Assembly (NCBI GenBank): GCA_903860915.1
Contig: CAIOSJ010000025.1
Location: 265,597-329,596, forward strand
Source of the DNA: an uncultured Actinomycetes bacterium
Lineage (GTDB): Bacteria; Actinomycetota; Acidimicrobiia; Acidimicrobiales; RAAP-2
Direction of reading: 5' to 3'
Length of the DNA stretch: 64,000 nucleotides
Shown: positions 52,178 through 60,051 of the stretch, piece after piece
Numbering within the stretch: position 1 is the first letter of the stretch
Layout: every line of letters begins with the position of its first letter
Position numbers and translations under genes: made by a program
The notes under the pieces: model-generated
The model's input: the letters and a program-made list of their open reading frames with translations, nothing else
Databases searched by the model: none
Told to the model about the DNA's origin: nothing

Positions 52178-53443
52178 TTAGAGACTGTAGGACAGCTTCT
52201 TAATCCCGTTAACAAAGCTGGACCGCAACTGGCTAGGGGCACTGGTGGCCTGAATCGAGGGAAACCTAGTGAGCAGTTCACGATAGACCACGGTGATCTC
52301 GCGGCGGGCCAGGTGGGCTCCGAGACAAAAGTGCGGGCCGGGGGCGCCAAAACCGTAGTGGTCGTTGGGCGACCGGCGGACGTCAAAACGGTAGGGCTCG
52401 GCAAAGGCATCGGCGTCACGGTTGGCCGAGTTGTAAAAGAGGAGAACTTTCTCGCCCTGGTGGAGCTCGTGGCCCGAGAGGGTGTAGTCCGTGGCGAGGG
52501 TTCGCCGCATCCAAGTCACCGGGGATGCCCAGCGGACGATTTCGTCGGTCGCGGTCTTGGTGACGGCGTCGTAGTCGTCGATCATGATCTGCTTCTGGTC
52601 CGGGTGCTCGGTGAGCGCGAGCAAACCGTGGGCGATGGCGGTACGAGTAGTCTCGTTGCCGGCCGTGACCAGGAGAACGAAGAAACTCGCCAGTTCCTGC
52701 TGGGTTAATTTTTCGTCGTCGATCTTCCCATTCACGAGGGCGCTCGTGATGTCGTCAATGGGGTTTTCGGTGCGGTACTTGCCCAGTTCTTCCATAATTC
52801 CGGTCAAGGTGGCTCCGGCCTCGAGGACGGCCAAGATGGGATCGGTGCCCTCGGGGATGATGTCGCTGTCGCCCATGGAAAGAATGACATTGGAACACTC
52901 GAGCGCGGTCTGGTACTGGCTGGGTGGGACGCCCATCATGTCGCAGATGATCTGGATGGGAAAGGGTGCGGCAATATCGGCGATGAAGTCACCAGTGCCA
53001 CTCGACACGGCTCGCTCGACGACCTCGCGACAGACGCGCTCGATGGAGTCTTCGACGGCGGCGACGTTGCGGGGATTAAAGGCGTTCGAAACGATACGTC
53101 GAAGGCGTGCGTGCTTGGGATTGTCGGTTGAAATCATGCCCGAGAAGTATTCGACCATTTCGGTGGGCAGGTCCATGGTGGAAACGGCACCGGGTCCCGA
53201 CAGGAATACTTCGGGGTGTCGACTGGCCTCGGCGACGTCGCGGTGACGCGTGATGGCGTGGTAGCCGGGACCAAGGGGAAAGTCGATAGCCCCACCCTCT
53301 GGACCGGTCTCTTCGAAAAACGCCACGGGACGTTCGTTCCGCAGGGTCAAAAAGGCCCCCTCGCGTACGTCGTAGGGCAGGGCCCAAAAGTCCATGTCCG
53401 AGAGATTGATGTCGTGTACCGCGAGAGATTGCACTGGCTTCAT
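52178..53443 (-). CDS. Cytochrome P450, CYP125/142/124-like (steroid- or lipid-type)
   Basis: 421 residues from the ATG at 53443. The I-helix AGNETTRTA (oxygen activation), the EIVRWASPVTWMRRT K-helix/PERF region and the heme loop FGAPGPHFCLG with axial Cys373 are all seen. The pattern ASPVxxMRRT and PHFCLGAHLARREI matches mycobacterial P450s that hydroxylate cholesterol or branched lipids. The open frame to 53533 is not used. Divergent from a NifU-like gene, 66 bp apart. No ribosome binding site is obvious. Confidence 0.93.
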   Translation of the reverse strand: MKPVQSLAVHDINLSDMDFWALPYDVREGAFLTLRNERPVAFFEETGPEGGAIDFPLGPGYHAITRHRDVAEASRHPEVFLSGPGAVSTMDLPTEMVEYFSGMISTDNPKHARLRRIVSNAFNPRNVAAVEDSIERVCREVVERAVSSGTGDFIADIAAPFPIQIICDMMGVPPSQYQTALECSNVILSMGDSDIIPEGTDPILAVLEAGATLTGIMEELGKYRTENPIDDITSALVNGKIDDEKLTQQELASFFVLLVTAGNETTRTAIAHGLLALTEHPDQKQIMIDDYDAVTKTATDEIVRWASPVTWMRRTLATDYTLSGHELHQGEKVLLFYNSANRDADAFAEPYRFDVRRSPNDHYGFGAPGPHFCLGAHLARREITVVYRELLTRFPSIQATSAPSQLRSSFVNGIKKLSYSL

Positions 53444-53509
53444 AGAGATAAATGGTAGTGAAGTTTGGACCGCCGGCACGTTGGGTCCTCGAGCGGGCAG
53501 AATGGAGGA

Positions 53510-53845
53510 ATGGAAACCACTCTCAGTGACCACGAACGCGTTGCCCGACTGAACGCCCTGCAGGCCCTCCTCGATCTCATGAGACCCTCGGTGCAGGCCG
53601 ACGGCGGCGACCTGGTCCTGGTGCGCGCGGACGTCGAAGCTGGCGTCGTTGAGGTTCAGTTGCAGGGAGCCTGCTCGTCCTGCGCTATTTCGTCGTCCAC
53701 CCTGCAGGGTGGGGTGACCCGAATTTTGACGGACCGCTTACCGTGGATTACTGAAGTCATCGGTGGTGTCCAGGAGACCGACGACGTAGAAGCCTCGGCG
53801 GCCCTGGGTACCGGTGGCTACGTCCCGCGCTATCGCGATCTATAG
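53510..53845 (+). CDS. NifU C-terminal-domain Fe-S scaffold-like protein
   Basis: 111 residues with the NifU/Nfu domain: RPSVQADGGDLVLVRADVEAGVVEVQLQGAC then CSSC (Cys55, Cys58 in GACSSCAIS) that binds or transfers a 4Fe-4S cluster. Acts in Fe-S cluster delivery. ATG 53510, with GGAGGA immediately before it. It is divergent from the P450 and followed closely by an MFS transporter. Confidence 0.93.
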   Translation: METTLSDHERVARLNALQALLDLMRPSVQADGGDLVLVRADVEAGVVEVQLQGACSSCAISSSTLQGGVTRILTDRLPWITEVIGGVQETDDVEASAALGTGGYVPRYRDL

Positions 53846-53872
53846 TTCCTTGCCGACGACGCCGGTGGGGTA

Positions 53873-55075
53873 GTGAGTTCTAGAACTTTTGCCGCCCTCT
53901 CCGTAAGGAATTTTCGACTCTACTTTTCCGGACAACTCATTTCGGTCTCCGGGACCTGGATGCAGTCGGTGGCCCAGGGCTGGCTCGTTCTGCAACTCAC
54001 TGGTTCTTCGTTGTACCTTGGAGTCTCGGTGGCCCTGCAGTACCTGCCCATGCTGCTTTTCGGTTCCTACGGCGGCCTGCTCGCCGACCGGTCTGACAAG
54101 CGCCATATTTTGTACTTCACGCAGTCGACCGCCGGTCTGTGCGCCCTCGTGCTCGGTTTCTTGGTGAGCACGCATCACGCGACGGCCACCATGGTTTTTG
54201 CGATGGCGCTATTGCTCGGTATTTCCAACATGTTCGACGTGCCCGCTCGTCAGGCCTTTACTCAAGAAATGGTTGGGCGTGAACTCATCGCGAACGCGGT
54301 TAGCCTCAATAGCGTCCTTATGAATGCGGGTCGTCTGATCGGCCCCGCCATCTCGGCGGCCGTGATTGCGCTCTTTGGAACCGCGGCGTGCTTTTACGCC
54401 AACGCCGGGAGCTACCTCGCGGTCCTGCTGGCACTCGTCCTCATGCGCAAGGAGGAATTAAACCCCATTCGTACGGTACGTCGGGGCAAGGGTCAATTAC
54501 GTCTCGGCCTCAGTTACGCGTGGCGAACCCCACTTATTCGCCGGACTGTGCTCAGTGTGGCGGTGGTGGGCACCCTGGCCTTTAATTTCACCGTGACCTT
54601 GCCCCTCTTAGTGCGACGCACCTTCCACCAGAATTCTCCGGTGCACTACGGCATCTTGATGGGGGCTATGGGTCTGGGAGCCATTATTGGTGGTCTCTAC
54701 ATCGCCCGTCGTTCCCGACCAACGTCGCGGCTACTCGCAGTCTTGGGAACCCTCTTTGGGGTCTCCATGGGTCTCGTTGCTCTCTCGCCATCGCTGTTCG
54801 TGGCCGCCCTGCTGCTCGTTCCGACGGGGGCCTTTTCAATCGCCTTCGTATCGACGGCGAACGCCCTCTTGCAAATGAACTCGAAAGAAGAGATGCGTGG
54901 TCGAGTTATGAGTTTGCACGCGACGGCCTTCTTGGGCTCCACGCCGATCGGGGCACCCTTGATTGGGGCCATCATCGCGGTCAGCAATCCTCGGGTTGGT
55001 CTCGCCACCGGGGCAACATTCACCCTGGCTACTGGTCTGGTACTCCTTCGCCCCCTGAGGGGTGAGGAGAGCTAG
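53873..55075 (+). CDS. MFS transporter (enterobactin exporter EntS-like)
   Basis: 400 residues, 12 helices, GTG start. The motif FSGQLISVSGTWMQSVAQGWLVLQLTGSS at the N-terminus and GGLLADRSDKRHILYFTQ (MFS motif A) are typical of the EntS/MFS_3 exporter subfamily. It probably exports a drug or metabolite. Its stop overlaps the stop of the convergent acyl-CoA dehydrogenase gene by 4 bases. Confidence 0.9.
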   Translation: MSSRTFAALSVRNFRLYFSGQLISVSGTWMQSVAQGWLVLQLTGSSLYLGVSVALQYLPMLLFGSYGGLLADRSDKRHILYFTQSTAGLCALVLGFLVSTHHATATMVFAMALLLGISNMFDVPARQAFTQEMVGRELIANAVSLNSVLMNAGRLIGPAISAAVIALFGTAACFYANAGSYLAVLLALVLMRKEELNPIRTVRRGKGQLRLGLSYAWRTPLIRRTVLSVAVVGTLAFNFTVTLPLLVRRTFHQNSPVHYGILMGAMGLGAIIGGLYIARRSRPTSRLLAVLGTLFGVSMGLVALSPSLFVAALLLVPTGAFSIAFVSTANALLQMNSKEEMRGRVMSLHATAFLGSTPIGAPLIGAIIAVSNPRVGLATGATFTLATGLVLLRPLRGEES

Positions 55076-56307
55076 TTGGCCTTCGCCGCCTTGGGTTCCT
55101 TTGGCAGGCCCAGCGCACGCTCACCAATGATGTTGCGCTGAATTTCTGCGGTCCCGCCCCAGATGGTCTCGGAGCGCGAGAAGAAGAAGGAGGCCTGAAT
55201 GTCAGAAACCGGGTAGTCCTCGCGGCCACGCCCCTGGCCGGGAATCGTGCCTTCGGCCGAGCCGTTGCCGGTCAAAATCTGACTCTCCATGCCTTGGACG
55301 TCGAGGGCCAACTCCATGGAATCACGGTGCATCTCGGACCAGAACATCTTGTTACAGGCCCCGAGGAGCGCTGCGTTGTGCGTGTCGTTCAGAGAGTCGG
55401 TGAGGGATCGGTAGCCATTGATTTGCATGATTTTGACCTGTTCCCAGTTCTTGATGATGCGGTCCCGTACCAAGGGGTCGGTGTTGCGCTTCGTGCGACG
55501 AGCTTCGGCGACGATGAAGTCCCACTCCTTCAGGAAGCGACGGTAACCAGTGGTTGACGACGAGCCGCGCTCGAAACCGAGGGTGGTCATAGCGACCTTC
55601 CAGCCGTTATTGACGCCACCCACCACGTTGCCCTTGGGGCAGCGAGCGTTGGTGAAGAACACCTCATTGAATTCGGCCGAACCGTCAACTTGGATAATGG
55701 GTCGCACTTCAACGCCGGGTTGGTGCATGGGAACGAGCAGGTAACTAATGCCCGCGTGTTGCGGGGCGTCCGGATCGGTGCGCACCATGAGAAAGACGTA
55801 GTCGGCGTGCTGGGCCTGGGTGGTCCAGACCTTCTGGCCGTTGATGACCCACTCGTCACCATCAAGGACGGCACTAGTCTTAAGGCTCGCGAGATCGGAT
55901 CCGGAGTTGGGCTCGCTGAATCCCTGGCACCAGGCGATCTCGCCCTTCAAGATGCCGGGAATGAATTCCTGCTTCTGCTCTTCGGTGCCCCACTGGAGAA
56001 TCGTGGGTCCCACGAGGGTGTCGCCGAAGAAGTCGGCACGCATCGGGGCACCGGCCTTCGCGAACTCTTCATTGAGCACCACCTGCTCGAGGAGATTGAG
56101 ACCCTTGCCGCCGTATTCAACCGGCCAACCCGCACAGATCCAGCCACCGGCGAAGAGCTTGCTGGTCCAGGTCTGATTGAAGGCCTTGCGCTGCTCGTCG
56201 CTCATGGTGAAACCATCGTCGAACCAACCCGTGGGGAGATTCTCTCGTAACCAGTCGCGAACGACGGGACGGAATGCTTCAGCTTCGATGGGGTAATTGA
56301 GATCCAT
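55072..56307 (-). CDS. Acyl-CoA dehydrogenase (FadE-like)
   Basis: 411 residues from the ATG at 56307. WCQGFSEPNSGSDLASLKTSAV, NGQKVWTTQAQHADYVFLMVRT, LGFERGSSSTTGYRRFL and the C-terminal WGGTAEIQRNIIGERALGLP are intact family motifs. It oxidises acyl-CoA to enoyl-CoA with FAD. Related to but distinct from the acyl-CoA dehydrogenase at 9.3-10.6 kb. The 3' end is convergent with the MFS gene. Confidence 0.94.
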   Translation of the reverse strand: MDLNYPIEAEAFRPVVRDWLRENLPTGWFDDGFTMSDEQRKAFNQTWTSKLFAGGWICAGWPVEYGGKGLNLLEQVVLNEEFAKAGAPMRADFFGDTLVGPTILQWGTEEQKQEFIPGILKGEIAWCQGFSEPNSGSDLASLKTSAVLDGDEWVINGQKVWTTQAQHADYVFLMVRTDPDAPQHAGISYLLVPMHQPGVEVRPIIQVDGSAEFNEVFFTNARCPKGNVVGGVNNGWKVAMTTLGFERGSSSTTGYRRFLKEWDFIVAEARRTKRNTDPLVRDRIIKNWEQVKIMQINGYRSLTDSLNDTHNAALLGACNKMFWSEMHRDSMELALDVQGMESQILTGNGSAEGTIPGQGRGREDYPVSDIQASFFFSRSETIWGGTAEIQRNIIGERALGLPKEPKAAKAN

Positions 56308-56413
56308 GACTAGAGCGTAGTCACGATTTGCGCCAGTGTTTCACTGCCATTTGTGCCAAAAGGTCAATTTGGGGGAGAATAGAAGACCCGCATGGCCTGA
56401 AGAAAGTAGTTTC

Positions 56414-57781
56414 GTGTTCCCCACCCCCAAAGGAGTCGCCACGTTACGAGACTCGTGGGCTCGGTCACGCGAGATCACCGTGCCCGACGCGATTGCCCCG
56501 CGTGCGGCGGCCGAGGGTAAACACCGCATCGCCTTTCTGATCTACCGGGGCAACCCCACCTGCGGTGGTCAGGGCGTCTACACTCGCCACCTCACGAGAG
56601 AGCTCGTCGTTCTGGGCCACAGCGTCGAAGTCTTTGCCGGCCAACCGTGGCCCGAACTTGACGAGGGCGTCGGCTTCACACCTGTACCGGGCCTCGACCT
56701 GTACCGTAACCCCGACCCCTTCCGGGTGCCCGCGCTACGAGAACTACGCACCTGGGCCGACTGGACGGAATTTCTGGTCATGATGTCCGCTGGTTTCGGT
56801 GAACCGCTGGCTTTTTCGCGACGTATCCGGCCTATCCTGAACGCCCGCCGTCGAGACTTTGACATCATCCACGACAATCAGTGTCTCGGGACCGGTATCG
56901 CCCAGCTGCAAGCCGACGGCTGGCCCATGCTGCAAACCCTCCACCACCCGATCACCGTTGACCGTCGTATCGCCCTCGAACACGCGGAGAACCCCTGGAA
57001 GCGCTTCAACCAGCGTCGCTGGTTCGGGTTCTTACGCATGCAGGTGCGCGTGGCTAAGAAAATGAAGCACGTCTTAACGGTGTCGCATAATTCGAAGATT
57101 GACATCAACGCCCAAATGAAGGTGCCGCTGGACCGCATGACCGTGGTTCCCGTTGGCGTGGACCATGAGGTATTTCGCCCCTACGACGACGTCGTAAAGA
57201 AGAAGGGTCGCCTCATGGTGACCTCGTCGAGTGACGTGCCCATGAAGGGTCTCGTGCCCCTCCTCGAGGCCGTCGCCATCCTGCGTACGGAGCGGGACAT
57301 CGACCTCGTGATTATCGGAAAGCCCAAGGCTAATGGTCGGGTGGCCTCCACCATGGCTCGACTGGGTTTGACGGACATTATCCAAACAATTTCCGGCGTC
57401 ACCGACGAAGAACTGGCCCGTCTCTACGGAGAGGCGGAAGTCGCTATCGTCCCGAGTCTCTACGAAGGCTTCTCGCTTCCCGCCATTGAAGCCATGAGCT
57501 GTGGCGTGCCCGTTGTCGCCACCACCGGCGGCGCTCTGCCCGAAGTGGTGGGCCAAGACGGGGAAACGGGTCTCTTAGTGGAGCCGAATAACCCCGAAGC
57601 CCTGGTGGGTGCCATTCGCCGACTCCTCGATGATGAAGCCCTGCAACAACGCCTCGGCACCGCGGGGCGCGAGCGGGTCAAGCGACGTTTCACCTGGCAG
57701 GTCACCGCCCGCGGGACGGCGGCTTGTTACGACGCCATTCTCAGTGGCCGTCCCCTACCCGAATCTATGGAGTTTGACTGA
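56414..57781 (+). CDS. Family 4 glycosyltransferase
   Basis: About 455 residues of a GT-B retaining glycosyltransferase. GNPTCGGQGVYTRHLTREL (acceptor side), VVPVGVDHEVFRP and the donor signature PSLYEGFSLPAIEAMSCGVPVVATTGGALPEVV are clear. The start is uncertain: GTG 56414 is used; GTG 56480 is an alternative, and a longer frame to 56336 has no support. Its stop overlaps the methyltransferase start (ATGA-type). First gene of a three-gene operon. Confidence 0.9.
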   Translation: MFPTPKGVATLRDSWARSREITVPDAIAPRAAAEGKHRIAFLIYRGNPTCGGQGVYTRHLTRELVVLGHSVEVFAGQPWPELDEGVGFTPVPGLDLYRNPDPFRVPALRELRTWADWTEFLVMMSAGFGEPLAFSRRIRPILNARRRDFDIIHDNQCLGTGIAQLQADGWPMLQTLHHPITVDRRIALEHAENPWKRFNQRRWFGFLRMQVRVAKKMKHVLTVSHNSKIDINAQMKVPLDRMTVVPVGVDHEVFRPYDDVVKKKGRLMVTSSSDVPMKGLVPLLEAVAILRTERDIDLVIIGKPKANGRVASTMARLGLTDIIQTISGVTDEELARLYGEAEVAIVPSLYEGFSLPAIEAMSCGVPVVATTGGALPEVVGQDGETGLLVEPNNPEALVGAIRRLLDDEALQQRLGTAGRERVKRRFTWQVTARGTAACYDAILSGRPLPESMEFD

Positions 57782-58503
57782 TGCTCACCGCTAATTACGA
57801 CGTACTGGGACTTCTTCCTGACGACAAGATTCTCGACTTGGGGTGTGGTTTTGGCCGTCACGCCTTTGAAGCAGCTCGCCGGGGGGCTCACGTGGTCGCC
57901 CTCGATGCGGGCGCCGATGAAGTCGCCGGAGTCGCCGCCACTTTTGCCGCCATGGCCGAGGCGGGAGAACTGTCATCGGCCACTGTGTCGACCTGCGTCA
58001 TCCAGGGTGACGCCCTGCACCTACCCTTCAATGACGGTACCTTCGACCGAGTCATTTGCTCCGAGGTCCTCGAGCACATTGCGAACGACCTCGCGGCGAT
58101 GAACGAACTCACCCGCGTTCTGCGCGTCGGCGGCACCATGGCTATCACCATTCCGCGCTACGGCCCCGAAATTATCAATTGGGGCCTCTCCGACGCGTAT
58201 CACAACGTCCCCGGTGGACACGTGCGCATATATCGCCGACGTCAGATCGAGGGGCGACTCACCTCGACGGGGCTTCGAGTGACGGGTCACCACTACGCCC
58301 ACGGCCTGCACGCCCCCTACTGGTGGCTGAAGTGCCTGGTGGGGACCAACAATGACCGAAATTTCTTCGTCCGTCAGTACCACAAGCTCCTGGTCTGGGA
58401 CATCGTGAAGGGTCCTCGTCTCACGAGAACCGCAGAGAAGATTCTCTCACCCCTGATCGGCAAGTCTCTCATTATTTACCTCACGAAGCCCCAGGCTCAC
58501 TAA
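57781..58503 (+). CDS. Class I SAM-dependent methyltransferase
   Basis: 240 residues with motif I LDLGCGFGRHAFEAARRG (18-35), VVALDAGADEV, the DALHLPFNDGTFDRVICSEVLEHI motif IV and ITIPRYGPE after it. Substrate unknown; the neighbour GT4 suggests methylation of a glycoside or lipid. The start overlaps the GT4 stop by one base and its stop abuts the next ATG. Confidence 0.92.
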   Translation: MLTANYDVLGLLPDDKILDLGCGFGRHAFEAARRGAHVVALDAGADEVAGVAATFAAMAEAGELSSATVSTCVIQGDALHLPFNDGTFDRVICSEVLEHIANDLAAMNELTRVLRVGGTMAITIPRYGPEIINWGLSDAYHNVPGGHVRIYRRRQIEGRLTSTGLRVTGHHYAHGLHAPYWWLKCLVGTNNDRNFFVRQYHKLLVWDIVKGPRLTRTAEKILSPLIGKSLIIYLTKPQAH

Positions 58504-59595
58504 ATGAACTCTCTCGCGACCATGCCCGGGGTCCCCGGCCTGCTTACGGCCGAGGAAATTTCTCTGACCGCCAACTATCTCGCGGGACTACAACGCCCGA
58601 GTGGTCAGATTCCCTGGTTCGTCGGTGGCCACAGTGACGCATGGAATCACGTGGAGGCCGCGATGGCCCTTGCGGTGACTGGCCACCACGATGAGGCGCG
58701 CGCCGCCTATCGCTGGCTGCGGGACATCCAAATGGGCGACGGCAGCTGGTTCAATTACTACGTCGACGGCCGGGTAAAGGACGCGCGGCTCGATACCAAC
58801 GTGTGCGCGTATATCGCAACCGGTCTCTACCACTACGTCCTGGTCAGCGGCGACCTCGATTTCGCGCGAGAAATCTTTCCAAGCGTGGAGCGCGCCTTGG
58901 AATTCGTGTTGCGTTGGCAACTACCCGATGGCACCATCCGCTGGTCGCTCGACGCCACTGGTCGAGCGGAGGGCTACGCCCTACTCACGGGATCCTCATC
59001 CATCTTTCACGCCCTGCGCTGCGGCGTGGCGCTGGCCGAGTCCCTCGACCTGACCAAGCCGGCCTGGGAGATGGCCGCTGGTCGTTTGGGCCACGCCATT
59101 GCTCATCACCGAGGAGCCTTTGCGCCAAAGAACGAGTTCGCCATGGACTGGTACTACCCGATCCTGGCTGGAGCTTTGAGTCCCACCGCGGCCGAAGCGC
59201 GGCTACGGGGCAGTTGGGATACCCACGTGATGGCCGGACACGGGGTGCGCTGCGTGTCGACGAATGACTGGGTGACAGCGGCTGAAACCGCTGAATGCGT
59301 CATGGCCCTCGACGCGGTCGGCTGGACCTCTCAGGCCCTCGACCTCTTCGCGCTCACGCGACGTCACCGCCGCCCCGACGGGAGTTACTTCACCGGTATT
59401 GCTTACCCCGAATACGTCACCTTCCCCCACGAGGAGACCTCGTCGTACACGGGGGCGGCGATAATTTTGGCCGCCGACGCTCTGACATCTTTCTCGCCGG
59501 CCGCTGGTTTGTTTCGAAATGAGAAACTGCCCCTCGTCATCGACCTCGCCGAACCGGGCTGTCCCGTCGGTCGAGCCAGTGAGTGCAGCGCCTAA
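58504..59595 (+). CDS. Prenyltransferase/squalene-oxidase-like alpha-alpha toroid protein
   Basis: 363 residues with repeated helix-pair units (LQRPSGQIPW, IQMGDGSWFNYY, WQLPDGTIRWSL, RHRRPDGSYFTGI) like the QW-type or six-hairpin toroid fold of prenyltransferases and (alpha/alpha)6 glycosidases. A DW pair (NEFAMDWYYPI) is present. It could be a glycosidase, lyase or terpenoid-like enzyme. It is the last gene of the GT4-methyltransferase operon, starting at an ATG right after the previous stop. Confidence 0.8.
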   Translation: MNSLATMPGVPGLLTAEEISLTANYLAGLQRPSGQIPWFVGGHSDAWNHVEAAMALAVTGHHDEARAAYRWLRDIQMGDGSWFNYYVDGRVKDARLDTNVCAYIATGLYHYVLVSGDLDFAREIFPSVERALEFVLRWQLPDGTIRWSLDATGRAEGYALLTGSSSIFHALRCGVALAESLDLTKPAWEMAAGRLGHAIAHHRGAFAPKNEFAMDWYYPILAGALSPTAAEARLRGSWDTHVMAGHGVRCVSTNDWVTAAETAECVMALDAVGWTSQALDLFALTRRHRRPDGSYFTGIAYPEYVTFPHEETSSYTGAAIILAADALTSFSPAAGLFRNEKLPLVIDLAEPGCPVGRASECSA

Positions 59596-59662
59596 GTATC
59601 ACTCGATGTTCGCTCGAAGTTATCGAGCAGCTCTCAAAGAGTTGAGTCTCCGGGAGGTCCAC

Positions 59663-59960
59663 GTGTCGTCAGTCGTTCGTTTTATTGCCCACTTCACGGT
59701 CAATGATGCTGATGAGTACCGCGTCTACGAAAAGGTTTTTCCCTATTTTGCGGCGCCACGGTGGTCGTTTCGTTAGCTACGACGACCAGCCCGTTGTGCT
59801 CGAGGGCGATTATCAGGCGGGGCGAACCGTCATGCTGGAGTTCGACTCGCGGGACGAACTTATGACCTGGTGGAACTCCAGCGAATATCGAAAACTTGCT
59901 GCGCATCACCACTCGTCGACGGCCACCCACGCCGTGTACTTCTTAGGGGCATCGATGTAG
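59663..59960 (+). pseudogene. DUF1330-like gene with a single-base frameshift
   Basis: The reading starts GTG at 59663 with GGGAGGTCC upstream as VSSVVRFIAHFTVNDADEYR, continues through FPYFA, then continues in another frame as RHGGRFVSYDDQPVVLEGDY, TVMLEF and WWNSSEYRKLAAHHHSS. Both halves fit DUF1330 (about 98 residues if joined). One extra G near 59754 explains the shift. Real frameshift, programmed shift or sequencing error cannot be separated here. Confidence 0.75.
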
Positions 59961-59986
59961 AGGCCGTGCAGCATTCTGTGCTCGGT

Positions 59987-60019
59987 TGACAACATCTGCC
60001 ACTCGCAGTGACTATAGTA
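59987..60019 (+). promoter_or_regulatory. Candidate promoter for the polysaccharide genes
   Basis: TTGACA (59987-59992) and TATAGT (60014-60019) lie before the ATG at 60052, but the 21-bp spacer is longer than the usual 17. The -35 match is perfect; the pairing is uncertain. Confidence 0.3.
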
Positions 60020-60051
60020 GAACTAGAAATTTTTTTCACCACCTAAGGACT

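Noticed and set aside
59986..60051. N-terminal extension of the CapD-like protein
   Set aside because: ATG 60052 has AAGGA at correct spacing, whereas the extension starts inside the putative promoter.
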